Assembly: GCF_903815225.1 (NCBI RefSeq)
Contig: NZ_LR813084.1
Span: 3,576,501-3,640,500, forward strand
Reading direction: 5' to 3'
From: Delftia tsuruhatensis
GTDB lineage: Bacteria > Pseudomonadota > Gammaproteobacteria > Burkholderiales > Burkholderiaceae_C
DNA: 64,000 bases
A program made the translations under genes and the position numbers. Positions 17,269-26,045 of the stretch are shown piece after piece (the first letter of the stretch is position 1; every line of letters begins with the position of its first letter). The notes below the pieces were generated by a model. The model had not been told where the DNA came from, ran no database searches, and worked only from the letters and a program-made list of their open reading frames with translations.

Positions 17269-18032
17269 TCAGCGTGAACCTGCCTCGCGCAACAAACGCT
17301 CCACCTCGTGCTGGCTGCGCCGGTGGGCATGGGCAAGGGCCGTCACCCCGTCCTTGTCAGGCAGGTCGAGATCCGCGCCAGCGGCAATCAGCAGGCGAAC
17401 GATCTCCTGGTGGCGCGGTCCGCCATCGCCCAGCAGGACCGCCTCCAGCAGGCAGGTCCATCCCAGCCGATTCACATGGTCGACCTTGACGCCGGCGGCC
17501 AGCAACGCCTGCACGGTCTCGACATGGCCGCGTTCGCAGGCGGGAATCAGCGCCGTTCCACCATAGCGGTTGGTGCTCTGCAGGTCGGCGCCATAGGACA
17601 GGATCATGCGCAGTATCTCCAGCCGCCCCAGGGCGCCGGCCAGCAGATAGGGGCTGTCCTGCATGTCGTTCTTGAGGTTGGGATTGGCCCCGTGGACCAG
17701 CAGCGAGCGCGCGATCTCGATGTGGTCGCCGCGCACGGCCAGCAGCAGGGGCGTGTTGCCCTGCGGATCCCGCACATCCACGGGGGCGCCGCGCTTGAGC
17801 CATTCACGCACTGCAGCGCCTGCCCTGCCTGGACCGCCGCCAGCAGGGGCGGACCGAATTCCGGACGACCGGCATCGCCCACCTGCCCACGGGCCACGTT
17901 GCCGCCTTGCGCAGTGGCATTGACCTCTCGCGCCTGCTGCACCTGGGCATCGGCCAGTCCCGCCGCAAGGCAGGCGACCAGCACCGCAGCGCGCCCGCCC
18001 TGCGCGCCGGATCGGGAAACCGCATGGTGCAT
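17269..18032 (-). pseudogene. Ankyrin-repeat periplasmic protein gene with a one-base frameshift
   Basis: The start at 18032 has a strong AGGAGG site and a signal peptide (MHHAVSRSGAQGG onward, ending ADA before QVQQAR). This frame reads to LLAAVQAGQ, then leaves the family pattern and stops near 17604. The next frame takes over exactly there with AAVREWLKRGAPVDVRD and about five ankyrin repeats down to 17269. The joined length is 764 bases, one short of a multiple of three. Adding one base near 17816-17820 restores QAGQAAAVREWLKRG, a normal ankyrin sequence. Either the gene is broken or the base is a sequencing error. It lies behind the siderophore receptor on the same strand. The function is unknown. 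Confidence 0.8.
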
Positions 18033-18231
18033 ACGAGCCCTCCTGGAAAACACGGTTGTGACCCAAGCGTAAGTCAGGGCGACCCGATTCGCCATGGATC
18101 CGGGGTGGCACCTGTCAGCTTCATTCAGGAACTATAGCGCTATCGCCTGATCCCATGCGCTTTCGGCGGGTCCGTGCGGGACATGCTCCGCACAAGCCCA
18201 GCCACAGCCCCAGCCCATCGAAAGGAGACCC

Positions 18232-18714
18232 TTGCCCGTGCCTCGCAACCAACGCCTGGCGGCCCGCTGGCTGACCGCAGCCACCGCCACCTTCGCCATC
18301 CTCACCTCCATCCTGGCACCGGCTGCCGCGCAGGCGCGAGAGTTCGTGAGCATCAAGGGCGCGAGCGTCAATGTGCGCGCGCAGCCGACGACGCGCTCGG
18401 CCACGCTCTGGGAGCTGGGCAAGGGCTATCCGCTGCAAGTGGTGCAACGCAAGGGCCAGTGGCTGCGCGTCAAGGACAACGAGACCACGCTGGGCTGGGT
18501 CCATGCGCCGCTGACCGGCAAGACGCCCCACATGGTGGTGACAGCACGCACGGCCAACCTGCGCGCCGGACCGGGCCAGAACCACCGCGTGGTGGGCAAG
18601 CTCGACGAACTGGAAGTCGTACGCACGCTGCGCAAGCAAGGCACCTGGGCCCAGGTGCAGCGCGACAACGGCCAGAAAGGCTGGGTGGCGCGCAGCCTGG
18701 CCTGGGGCTGGTGA
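18232..18714 (+). CDS. Exported protein with two bacterial SH3 domains
   Basis: About 160 aa. A signal peptide (ending AQA before REFVSIKG, about residues 1-36) is followed by two SH3b domains: SVNVRAQPTTRSATLWELGK onward and TANLRAGPGQNHRVVGKLDE onward, each closing with a GW pair (LGWVH, KGWVARS). Such domains often bind peptidoglycan or act as protein-contact modules in the periplasm. The start is TTG at 18232 or GTG at 18238; AAAGGAG lies 4 or 10 bases upstream. It is divergent from the ankyrin gene. No specific function can be given. Confidence 0.82.
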   Translation: MPVPRNQRLAARWLTAATATFAILTSILAPAAAQAREFVSIKGASVNVRAQPTTRSATLWELGKGYPLQVVQRKGQWLRVKDNETTLGWVHAPLTGKTPHMVVTARTANLRAGPGQNHRVVGKLDELEVVRTLRKQGTWAQVQRDNGQKGWVARSLAWGW

Positions 18715-18725
18715 CCCCGTGACGT

Positions 18726-19607
18726 TCAGCCGTTGACCACGACCTGCGCGCGCGGCGCGTAGCCATGATTCAGGGGCCCATGGCCGGCGCCGGTGAACAC
18801 GTCGGCCCCGGCCGCGATGGCGCCCAGGATGTATTCCCGCGCCTGGTGCACTGCGGCCTCCAGCGGCAGGCCCAGCGCAAGATGCGACGCGATCGCCGAA
18901 GACAGCGTGCAGCCCGTGCCGTGGCCGTTGTGGGTGGGAATGCGCTGCGATTGCAGCCGCAGCCGCTGACCGTCGCCATGGCCCAGCAGGTCCACCACGA
19001 GGTCACCGGACAGGTGCCCGCCCTTGAGCAGCACGGCCGGCGCGCCCAGCGCCATCAGTTCCTGCACGGCACCGTCCAGCGCATCGATGCCGCCGATGGC
19101 ATGCCCCAGCAGCAGCGCTGCTTCATCCAGGTTGGGCGTGACCACGCTGGCCAGGGGGAACAACTCGCGCACCAGCACGCCCGCCGTCTCCGGCGCGATC
19201 AGTCGGTCGCCGCTGGTGGCCACCATCACCGGGTCCAGCACGACATTGCGCAGCCGGTGGCGGCGGATGGCATCGGCCACCACCTGCACCACTTCGGGCG
19301 TGGCCAGCATGCCGATCTTGATGGCGTCGGCGCCGATGTCCTCGACCACGGCATCGATCTGGCCCCGCAGGATGTCCACGGGAATTCCGTGGATGCCGCT
19401 GACGCCCAGCGTGTTCTGCACGGTGATGGCCGTGATGGCCGTCATGCCATAGCAGCCCAGCGCACTGCAGGTCTTGAGGTCGGCCTGGATGCCGGCGCCT
19501 CCCCCGCTGTCGGAGCCGGCGATGATGAGCACGCGGGCATAGTGCTTGCGGGCGGCGGGAGCCGGGTCGGTGGAAGCGGCGGTCGATGGGGATGGGTCGG
19601 CAGTCAT
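18726..19607 (-). CDS. thiD: Bifunctional hydroxymethylpyrimidine kinase / phosphomethylpyrimidine kinase ThiD
   Basis: Ribokinase-family enzyme, 293 aa, that phosphorylates HMP and then HMP-P to give HMP-PP for thiamine synthesis. It has a variable 25-residue N-terminus, the motif IAGSDSGGGAGIQADLKT, KIGMLATPEVV, LDPVMVATSG and the C-terminal anion hole and base in HNGHGTGCTLSSAIA. It is transcribed away from the TPP riboswitch and the thiO-S-G-E operon, so the riboswitch does not cover it directly. Its product HMP-PP is joined to the thiazole by the thiE product encoded across the divergent promoter region. Confidence 0.95.
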   Translation of the reverse strand: MTADPSPSTAASTDPAPAARKHYARVLIIAGSDSGGGAGIQADLKTCSALGCYGMTAITAITVQNTLGVSGIHGIPVDILRGQIDAVVEDIGADAIKIGMLATPEVVQVVADAIRRHRLRNVVLDPVMVATSGDRLIAPETAGVLVRELFPLASVVTPNLDEAALLLGHAIGGIDALDGAVQELMALGAPAVLLKGGHLSGDLVVDLLGHGDGQRLRLQSQRIPTHNGHGTGCTLSSAIASHLALGLPLEAAVHQAREYILGAIAAGADVFTGAGHGPLNHGYAPRAQVVVNG

Positions 19608-19678
19608 GGGCGAAAATTATCGCCCATGCGCATGGTCAATACAGGCTGCTGCGGGATGTGCTGTAATGCCTGCTGACG

Positions 19679-19861
19679 GACGAAACAGGGGTGTCCCGTC
19701 GGTGAAACAGGGCCTGGCCCATGCCATCGATGCGTGACTGAGAAACACCCTGGGGCCCCGGGGCAACCAGCCCCCTGCCGCACACCGCCTGCACGACAGG
19801 CCCGGTGCCGCGCAGTGCCCCTGCACCCGATCCAGGTCATGCTGGCGTGGGGAGTTTCATC
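19679..19861 (+). promoter_or_regulatory. TPP riboswitch (THI element) upstream of thiO-thiS-thiG-thiE
   Basis: All conserved blocks are present in order: CAGGGGTG, then CTGAGA and CACCCT (P2 partner strands), then CCGATCCAGGTCATGCTGG and CGTGGGGAG. The outer stem P1 is GACGAAAC (19679-19686) with GTTTCATC (19854-19861), one mismatch. Two long GC-rich inserts make the element about 183 bases, longer than the usual 100. It lies about 95 bases before thiO and should switch off the operon when thiamine pyrophosphate binds. The remaining bases of the thiD-thiO gap (19608-19678 and 19862-19956) hold no recognisable gene. Confidence 0.93.
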
Positions 19862-19956
19862 AACCGGGGTGGTACGCCGCGTTTTGTCCAGCATATGCCA
19901 TGTGCGCGGACGGCCGGTCGGCGATCCCACAGGCGTGTGCAACCCTTGACCACCTG

Positions 19957-21081
19957 ATGCACATGACCGTTCTTCAAGCTTCTTCCCGCGTTGCCATCCT
20001 GGGCGGCGGCCTCATGGGCCGGCTGCTGGCACTGGCGCTGGCCCGCCGTGGCCATGGCATCGCCGTGCATGACGCCCATGGACCAGACGGCGATGGCGCG
20101 GCGGCCCGCGTGGCGGCAGCCATGCTGGCGCCATTGGCCGAGTCGGCCATCACCGAGCCCGGCGTGGTGCGCATGGGCCAGCATGGCCTGACGCGCTGGC
20201 CCGAGTTGCTGGCCCAGCTCGACGAGCCCGTATTCTTCCAGCAAAACGGCACCCTCATCCTCTGGCACCGCCAGGATGCCGCCGACGCCCAGCGCTTCTT
20301 CGGCCTGCTGGAGAAGAACCGCCGCATCAACCCCAGCCTTCCCGCCTTGCAGCCGCTGGCGGACCAGGCATTGCATGACTGCGAGCCCGCGCTGCAGCGG
20401 CGCTTCGCCCAGGCCATGTACCTGCCGGATGAGGGGCAGCTGGACAACCGCCAGTTGCTGTCGGCGCTCAACGCCACCCTGGATCGCCTGGGCGTGCAGC
20501 AGCACTGGCACCAGCCGCGGCAACTGGGCGACTTCCAGCCCGGAGCCCCCGGCCAGCCCGACTGGGTGCTGGACTGCCGCGGCCTGGGCGCGCGAGGCCA
20601 GTGGCCCGCGCTGCGCGGCGTGCGCGGCGAAGTGGTGCGCATCCACGCGCCCGAGGTCACGCTGCAGCGGCCCACGCGCCTGATCCATCCACGCTATCCC
20701 ATCTATATCGCGCCCAAGGAGGACCACCTCTTCGTCATCGGCGCCACCGAGATCGAGTCGGACGACATGTCGCCGGCCAGCGTGCGCTCCACGCTGGAGC
20801 TGCTGAGCGCCGCCTACACCGTGCATCCGGGCTTTGCCGAGGGCCGCATCATGGAAATCGCCACGCAATGCCGCCCCACCCTGCCCGACAACCTGCCGGC
20901 CGTGCGCTGGAGCGCGCCGCGCGTGCTGGAGGTCAACGGCCTGTACCGCCACGGCTTCATGATCGCGCCTGCCATGCTGGACGTGGTGCTGGAGCTGCTC
21001 GATGGCGGCGACTCCGAGCTGGCGCGCCGCTTCGACGTTGCCATCGAGCATGCCGCTGCGCCCCACAGGGCGGCAGCCTGA
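19957..21081 (+). CDS. thiO: Glycine oxidase ThiO (FAD-dependent)
   Basis: FAD enzyme of the DAAO family, about 374 aa, that oxidises glycine to iminoglycine, the aerobic source of the C-N unit of the thiazole ring. The N-terminus carries the dinucleotide-binding motif AILGGGLMGRLLALALARRG, and the C-terminal half has RPTLPDNLPAVRW and VNGLYRHGFMIAPAM, the substrate- and FAD-contact regions. The start is ATG at 19957 or 19963; no clear ribosome binding site separates them. It is the first gene behind the TPP riboswitch, followed by thiS, thiG and thiE. Confidence 0.9.
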   Translation: MHMTVLQASSRVAILGGGLMGRLLALALARRGHGIAVHDAHGPDGDGAAARVAAAMLAPLAESAITEPGVVRMGQHGLTRWPELLAQLDEPVFFQQNGTLILWHRQDAADAQRFFGLLEKNRRINPSLPALQPLADQALHDCEPALQRRFAQAMYLPDEGQLDNRQLLSALNATLDRLGVQQHWHQPRQLGDFQPGAPGQPDWVLDCRGLGARGQWPALRGVRGEVVRIHAPEVTLQRPTRLIHPRYPIYIAPKEDHLFVIGATEIESDDMSPASVRSTLELLSAAYTVHPGFAEGRIMEIATQCRPTLPDNLPAVRWSAPRVLEVNGLYRHGFMIAPAMLDVVLELLDGGDSELARRFDVAIEHAAAPHRAAA

Positions 21082-21196
21082 CCACGCCACGGACAGGACT
21101 TTCGCGCACAACAGATACGACCCCCATGCAGGGCCGGCGGACCCGGCCCTGCCCAAGAATCAAACCCGTACCCGCCATCGTTTTCTCATTGCCGCC

Positions 21197-21394
21197 ATGA
21201 ACATCACCATCAACCAGCAAGCGACCGAACTGCGCGAGGACGCGACCGTGGCCGACGCGCTGGCCCTGCTTGCGCCGCGCCCGCCGTTCGCCGTGGCGGT
21301 CAACACCGTCTTCGTGCCCAAGGCCCGCTATGCCGAGCAGGCGCTGAACGACGGCGACCGCCTCGAAGTGATCTCGCCCGTGACCGGCGGCTGA
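21197..21394 (+). CDS. thiS: Sulfur carrier protein ThiS
   Basis: 65 aa ubiquitin-like protein ending in the required Gly-Gly (SPVTGG), which is adenylated and thiocarboxylated to carry sulfur for thiazole synthesis. It begins [20 protein letters not shown]. It lies 115 bases after thiO, and its TGA shares one base with the next in-frame ATG of thiG (TGATG). Confidence 0.93.
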   Translation: MNITINQQATELREDATVADALALLAPRPPFAVAVNTVFVPKARYAEQALNDGDRLEVISPVTGG

Positions 21395-22236
21395 TGCCCC
21401 ATCCGACTCTCCCATTGCCTCACGCCATGACGACTTCCGCCTCTTCCTCCGACGACAGCCTGGTCCTGTACGGCCAGCGCTTTGACAGCCGCCTGCTGCT
21501 GGGCACCTCCCGCTACCCCTCGCCCGCCGTGCTTGAAGCTGCCGTACGGCGCGCCCGCCCGGCCATGGTCACGGCCTCCCTGCGCCGCCAGGGCAGCAAC
21601 GCCGCCGAGACCGGCGCCAGTTTCTGGGAGCTGCTCAGGAAGCTGGACGTGCCCGTGCTGCCCAACACCGCCGGCTGCATGACCGTGCAGGAGGCCGTCA
21701 CCACCGCCCAGATGGCGCGCGAGGTCTTCGAGACGCCCTGGATCAAGCTGGAGCTGATCGGCGACGACTACACGCTGCAGCCCGACACGCTGAACCTGGT
21801 GGAGGCCGCTTCCCTCCTGATCAAGGACGGATTCCAGGTCCTGCCCTACACCACCGAGGACCTGGTGCTGTGCCAGCGCCTGGTCGATGTGGGCTGCCAG
21901 GCCGTGATGCCCTGGGCGGCCCCCATCGGCACGGGCCGCGGCCCCGTCAACCCCTACGCCATGCAGACGCTGCGCGAACGCCTGAAGGTGCCCCTGATCG
22001 TCGACGCCGGCCTGGGCCGCCCATCCCATGCCTGCCAGGTGATGGAGTGGGGCTATGACGCCGTGCTGCTGAACACGGCCGTGGCCCTGTCCGAAGACCC
22101 TGTCGCCATGGCCGGCGCCTTTGCCGATGCCGTGAACGCGGGCCATGCGGCCTGCCGCGCCGGCGCCATGGCCGAGCAATCGGCCGCCCAGCCCAGCACG
22201 CCCGTGCTGGGCACGCCGTTCTGGCACCACGGCTGA
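21394..22236 (+). CDS. thiG: Thiazole synthase ThiG
   Basis: TIM-barrel enzyme that condenses DXP, iminoglycine and ThiS-thiocarboxylate to the thiazole. Length is 280 aa from 21394 (overlapping the thiS stop) or 269 aa from the ATG at 21427; the second gives the more usual N-terminus. Motifs are [11 protein letters not shown], the Schiff-base lysine region [10 protein letters not shown], and [20 protein letters not shown] with VLLNTAV. It probably forms a complex with ThiS. It sits inside the riboswitch-controlled operon. Confidence 0.95.
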   Translation: MPHPTLPLPHAMTTSASSSDDSLVLYGQRFDSRLLLGTSRYPSPAVLEAAVRRARPAMVTASLRRQGSNAAETGASFWELLRKLDVPVLPNTAGCMTVQEAVTTAQMAREVFETPWIKLELIGDDYTLQPDTLNLVEAASLLIKDGFQVLPYTTEDLVLCQRLVDVGCQAVMPWAAPIGTGRGPVNPYAMQTLRERLKVPLIVDAGLGRPSHACQVMEWGYDAVLLNTAVALSEDPVAMAGAFADAVNAGHAACRAGAMAEQSAAQPSTPVLGTPFWHHG

Positions 22237-22256
22237 ACGCCCGGCGAAAGCAGTCC

Positions 22257-23180
22257 ATGAGCAACGACTCCATCCAGACCCTGGCCGATACCATCGTGCG
22301 CCTGCATGGCGCCGCCTTCGCTCCCGAAGGTTCGGCCCTCCCTCCCCAGCCCGTGCCGCCCGCGCGGCGCCAGGACCCCGCCTACCTGGCCGCCCTCCAG
22401 GCCTGCAGCACGCTGGGCTTCATCGCCATCGACGCCGAGACGCTGGCCCAGGCCTGGCAGGCCCAGACCGCGCGCCGGGGCCGCTTCGAGCCCACGCGCT
22501 GGCCCGATGATCCGCGCGACTTCGGCCTGGAAGGCGCCGATCCGGCGCTGGCCTTCCCGGATTGCCCACAGGCACTGGGGCTGTACGGCGTGCTGCCCGA
22601 TGCCCACTGGGTGGGCCGCATGGCACGCGCCGGCGTGCCAACGGTGCAGTTGCGCTTCAAGTCCGAGGACCGCGATGCCATCGCGCGCGAAGTCCGTGCC
22701 GCCGTGGCCGCAGTCCAGGGTACGGATGCGCGGCTGTTCATCAACGACCACTGGCGCGAGGCCATCGATGCCGGCGCCTACGGCATCCATGTGGGCCAGG
22801 AAGACCTGGACGCGCTGGCCGGCACCGACCTGGACACCATCCGCGCCTCGGGCCTGCGCCTGGGCGTGAGCACCCATGGCTATGCGGAGATGGTGCGTGC
22901 CCATGCCGTGCAGCCCAGCTATATCGCCCTGGGCGCCGTATTTCCGACCACGCTCAAGAAAATGGCCACGGCGCCCCAGGGCCTGGCACGCCTGGATGCC
23001 TATGTGCGCCTGATGCAGCGCTACCCCTTGGTGGCCATCGGCGGCATCTCGGCCGACCAGTTCCCGGCCGTGCGCGCCACGGGCGTGGGCTCGGTCGCCG
23101 TCGTAAGGGCCCTGGTCAACGCAGTGGACCCGGAGACGGCAGCCAGGCAATTGCTCGCCGCCATGCAGGCAGCGGGCTGA
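22257..23180 (+). CDS. thiE: Thiamine-phosphate synthase ThiE with N-terminal extension
   Basis: Joins HMP-PP and the thiazole phosphate to thiamine phosphate. The protein is 307 aa, about 100 residues longer than classical ThiE (about 210). The catalytic barrel starts near residue 103 (GLYGVLPDAHWV) and shows VQLRFKS, LFINDHWREAIDAGAYGIHV, LGVSTHGYAEM, ALGAVFPTTLKK and VAIGGIS. The extra N-terminus (1-100), rich in Ala and Pro with a short QDPAYLAALQAC helix, has no recognised domain. It is the last gene of the thi operon; a strong hairpin follows 20 bases after the stop. Confidence 0.92.
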   Translation: MSNDSIQTLADTIVRLHGAAFAPEGSALPPQPVPPARRQDPAYLAALQACSTLGFIAIDAETLAQAWQAQTARRGRFEPTRWPDDPRDFGLEGADPALAFPDCPQALGLYGVLPDAHWVGRMARAGVPTVQLRFKSEDRDAIAREVRAAVAAVQGTDARLFINDHWREAIDAGAYGIHVGQEDLDALAGTDLDTIRASGLRLGVSTHGYAEMVRAHAVQPSYIALGAVFPTTLKKMATAPQGLARLDAYVRLMQRYPLVAIGGISADQFPAVRATGVGSVAVVRALVNAVDPETAARQLLAAMQAAG

Positions 23181-23197
23181 GGTTTCGCCGATCCAGC

Positions 23198-23232
23198 AAA
23201 GCAAAAAGGGAGCCGCGCTCCCTTTTTGCTTT
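23198..23232. terminator. Bidirectional terminator between thiE and fimV
   Basis: AGCAAAAAGGGAGC (23200-23213), loop CGC, GCTCCCTTTTTGCT (23217-23230) is a perfect 14-bp stem, extendable by two more A-T pairs. It has T-rich tails on both strands, so it can end both the thi operon and the convergent fimV gene. Confidence 0.9.
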
Positions 23233-23268
23233 TCCACGAAGCCCTGCTCAGGCCCTGACCCTGCGGCC

Positions 23269-25980
23269 TCACCCCTTGCCCGGCGACTCCTTGCCGTCGG
23301 CCTTCCCAGGCACGACAGGCGGCGTGCCGCGAAAACCGGGGTCGGTCTCGCGCGAGAGCAGCATGTCGACCGAGCGGCTCAGCGGTTCGTCCAGGCCGCG
23401 ATGCCCGTGTGCGGGGCCAGGCGGCTCCAGCGCCCAGTCGTCCAGCGCCAGGTCCATGTCCAGCGGAGCCTTGAGGTTTCGGTCGCTGAAGCCCACGACG
23501 CCCGAGCCTGCCGGGGCATGCACCACGGCCGGCGGGAAGCGCGAGGGAATATCCACGGGCGGCAGTGCATCCTCCTCGCTCAGCGCCGTGAGATCGATGT
23601 CCAGCAACGGCGCCGCCTCGGTGCGGACAAAGGCCGGCTCCGACCCCAGAGGCACGGCCCGCACCTGGCCCCCTTCGGGCAGTTGCTGCGCCTGGTCCAT
23701 GTCGAAATCCAGCGGCTGCAGCTCGAAATGCAAAGGGGCACCCAGGGAATCAGGGGCCGGGACGCCGCCGCGAGGCTGCTGAGCAGCCTCGGGCAGCGGC
23801 AGGTCCAGAGGCGTGAATTCCAGAGGGCCGGCAGGGGGACGGGGCGCATCCCCGGACTCCCTGGGCTGCAGCTCGGACAACCAGTCCACGGCCAGGGATG
23901 CCGATGCAGGGGTCGGCACGGGAGTCGATGCCGGTGTGGCGGCGGTTGGCGTGTGCGGCACCTCGGCACCGGCCGATGGCGCCACCATGCGGGGCGTCGT
24001 GCGTTCGCGCCCCTCGGTCTGGCCGCGCGTGTCTGCGGCCGTGGTGCGTGCAATCGACAACAGCAGCAGCAGCTCGTCGAAGGCCGCCAGGTCGAAGGGC
24101 TCGGGCGCATCGGCCGCAACCGCACCGTCCTGCTTGAACAGGCATTGTGCGAGGTAGTCCTCCACCGCGTCGCAGGGCCACAGTGCCTCGATGCGGGCCA
24201 GTTGCTCAGGATAGCCTTGCAGCAGGCTGCTGCCCTTGTCGGTGAAGCCCGGCATGGCCGGCACGCGGGCGTTGAAGTGGCGGGCAAAGCGCTCGCGCAA
24301 TTGATCGAAATCGTCACGCCGGCTCAGCGTGTAGTACAGGTGCAGCAGCTCCAGATAGGCCAGTGGCGAGGAGTCCTCGTGCGCGGCGATGTGCGAGCGC
24401 AGCAGGTCTATGGCCTGCTGGTGCTCGCCCACCGAGATGAAGAATTCGGCCTGCTGCTGCACATCGAACAGTTCCCCGGGCTGGACCATGCGGCGTGCCT
24501 TGGCGGCCTCGGCCGCCGCCGGCGCGTCGGACGGCAGGGAGGCCGTGGCCGTGGGCGCGGCCGCGCCCACGACCATGCCCGCCTCTTCGTGGCGGGGCGG
24601 CTCCGCCTGGACGGGCACGGGAATGGTGGCCGGACCGAAATCGCCAGGGTCCAGGTCCTCGTGCAACTCATAGGTCACACCCGGGCGCATCTGGGCACCG
24701 CGCTGGACATAGGGAGAGGCCAGGGTGTCGGGGCCGCGGCGGTCGTCCTGCATGGCCGCGGCACGCGGATCGCGCAGGCCGGGCGCCATGCGGCGCGTGG
24801 ACCCCGACGGCTCCAGGGAATGCGGCAGCGTATCGATCTCGTCATCCCGCGAAGCCCCGGAGGCTGTCTGCACGGGATCCTGGGACGAGCGCTCCACCGA
24901 CTCCCGCCAGGCGTCCTGCTCGCGCGAGAACATCGATTGCGCGCCCGACCTCATGCGCCATGCCATCCAGCCGATCACGCCCACGGCGGCGATCAGCGCC
25001 AGCAGCAGCGCATTGAACAGCCATGACGAACCACCGGATTCCTGGCGCAGCGCATCGAGCTCGGCACGCAACTGGGCCAGTTGCCCGCGGTCCACGCCGT
25101 CGCGCTTTCTGAGGGCGGCCATCTCGGCCTCCAGGGCCTGCACGCGCCTGTTGGCCTCGGCCAGCGGCTGGCTGTCGGCCTCAGGCGGCGGGGCAACGGG
25201 GCTGGCCCCATCATCCGACGGGCCTGGAGCGCCCGCGGTCCCCAGCCACTCCTCGACCGGCTCCATGCGCAACCTCGGCTCGATGCGCAGGCCGGCCTGC
25301 AGCTGCCCGGCCTGCGCCTGGGCCGTGACGCCCACCGGGGGCCTGGGCTTCTGCGCCGCGGGCTTGGGCTTGGGCGTGGGCTTGGGCGTGGGCTTGGGCT
25401 TGGGCGCGGCCTTGGGTCCGGGCTTTGCCGCCTGTGCGGCGGCCGATGGAGCTGGCGCGCGGACATCGGCCCGGGCAGCCGTGCGCGGGATCGCCGGGGC
25501 CGGCTGCGCCACACCCGGAGTCCCTTCACCGGCCTGCGTAGCAGCGACGGTCGGCAACGCGGGCTGCGCAGCGGCCAATTCCCGCACATTGATGGGCTGG
25601 TTACCCGCGGCAGTTACCGACTCCGGCAACTGCGCCAGCAGCGTATAGCTGCGGCTGATGCCACCTTCGCAACCCGCGCGCAGCTTCAGCGTCAGCACAG
25701 GCTCATCCACCGTATAGCTGGCCTGCACCCGGACCGCCTGGCCCGATGGCGTCGGAGTGATACGCAGGCGCGAGGCCTCGATGGGCCGGTCTCCAGCCAG
25801 CAGCTCGGCACGCACGCAGGAACTGCCCGCATCGCTGCCGGGATCGGACTGCAGGTTCACCACCAGATCGAAGGGGGCGCCCAGCACCACATTGCCCCGG
25901 GGGCTACCCAACGATAATGCGGACGCGCTCCAGGCCATGGAGGACAGGGCGACGCCGAGAACGGTGCTACAAATTCTCAC
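23269..25980 (-). CDS. fimV: FimV-family inner-membrane/peptidoglycan-binding hub protein
   Basis: Large type-IV-pilus/polarity protein, 903 aa from the GTG at 25980, chosen for AAAGG five bases upstream and for a signal peptide ending SASA before LSLGSPRG. The N-terminal FimV motif LGSPRGNVVLGAPFDLVVNL is followed by a Lys-Pro repeat linker (186-213), a coiled coil (about 272-314), a single transmembrane helix (about 321-341) and a long acidic cytoplasmic part with a TPR-like helical segment (GELFDVQQQAEFFISVGEHQ). In Pseudomonas FimV links peptidoglycan to pilus assembly and cAMP signalling. It is divergent from the 3-hydroxyacyl-CoA dehydrogenase gene. Confidence 0.85.
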   Translation of the reverse strand: MRICSTVLGVALSSMAWSASALSLGSPRGNVVLGAPFDLVVNLQSDPGSDAGSSCVRAELLAGDRPIEASRLRITPTPSGQAVRVQASYTVDEPVLTLKLRAGCEGGISRSYTLLAQLPESVTAAGNQPINVRELAAAQPALPTVAATQAGEGTPGVAQPAPAIPRTAARADVRAPAPSAAAQAAKPGPKAAPKPKPTPKPTPKPKPAAQKPRPPVGVTAQAQAGQLQAGLRIEPRLRMEPVEEWLGTAGAPGPSDDGASPVAPPPEADSQPLAEANRRVQALEAEMAALRKRDGVDRGQLAQLRAELDALRQESGGSSWLFNALLLALIAAVGVIGWMAWRMRSGAQSMFSREQDAWRESVERSSQDPVQTASGASRDDEIDTLPHSLEPSGSTRRMAPGLRDPRAAAMQDDRRGPDTLASPYVQRGAQMRPGVTYELHEDLDPGDFGPATIPVPVQAEPPRHEEAGMVVGAAAPTATASLPSDAPAAAEAAKARRMVQPGELFDVQQQAEFFISVGEHQQAIDLLRSHIAAHEDSSPLAYLELLHLYYTLSRRDDFDQLRERFARHFNARVPAMPGFTDKGSSLLQGYPEQLARIEALWPCDAVEDYLAQCLFKQDGAVAADAPEPFDLAAFDELLLLLSIARTTAADTRGQTEGRERTTPRMVAPSAGAEVPHTPTAATPASTPVPTPASASLAVDWLSELQPRESGDAPRPPAGPLEFTPLDLPLPEAAQQPRGGVPAPDSLGAPLHFELQPLDFDMDQAQQLPEGGQVRAVPLGSEPAFVRTEAAPLLDIDLTALSEEDALPPVDIPSRFPPAVVHAPAGSGVVGFSDRNLKAPLDMDLALDDWALEPPGPAHGHRGLDEPLSRSVDMLLSRETDPGFRGTPPVVPGKADGKESPGKG
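25361..25411 (-). repeat. Short tandem repeat coding for a Lys-Pro linker in FimV
   Basis: About four degenerate copies of a 12-base unit (GGCTTGGGCGTG on the plus strand) encode alternating Lys-Pro and Thr-Pro on the minus strand. This gives a stiff, extended linker between the periplasmic FimV domain and the coiled coil. Such repeats can change length by slippage. Confidence 0.7.
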
Positions 25981-26045
25981 ATCAGCCTTTCTTTGAACGC
26001 TTGCATTTTTGCATAGAAGACTGTAGGACAAATTCCACTGCACGC

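Noticed and set aside
17800-17830. Programmed frameshifting in the ankyrin gene
   Set aside because: No slippery heptamer, internal Shine-Dalgarno or stop codon is placed as in known recoding sites. A lost base is simpler.
25361-25411. CRISPR-like or regulatory tandem repeat
   Set aside because: The units are 12 bases, in frame, and encode a Lys-Pro linker within FimV. No spacers.
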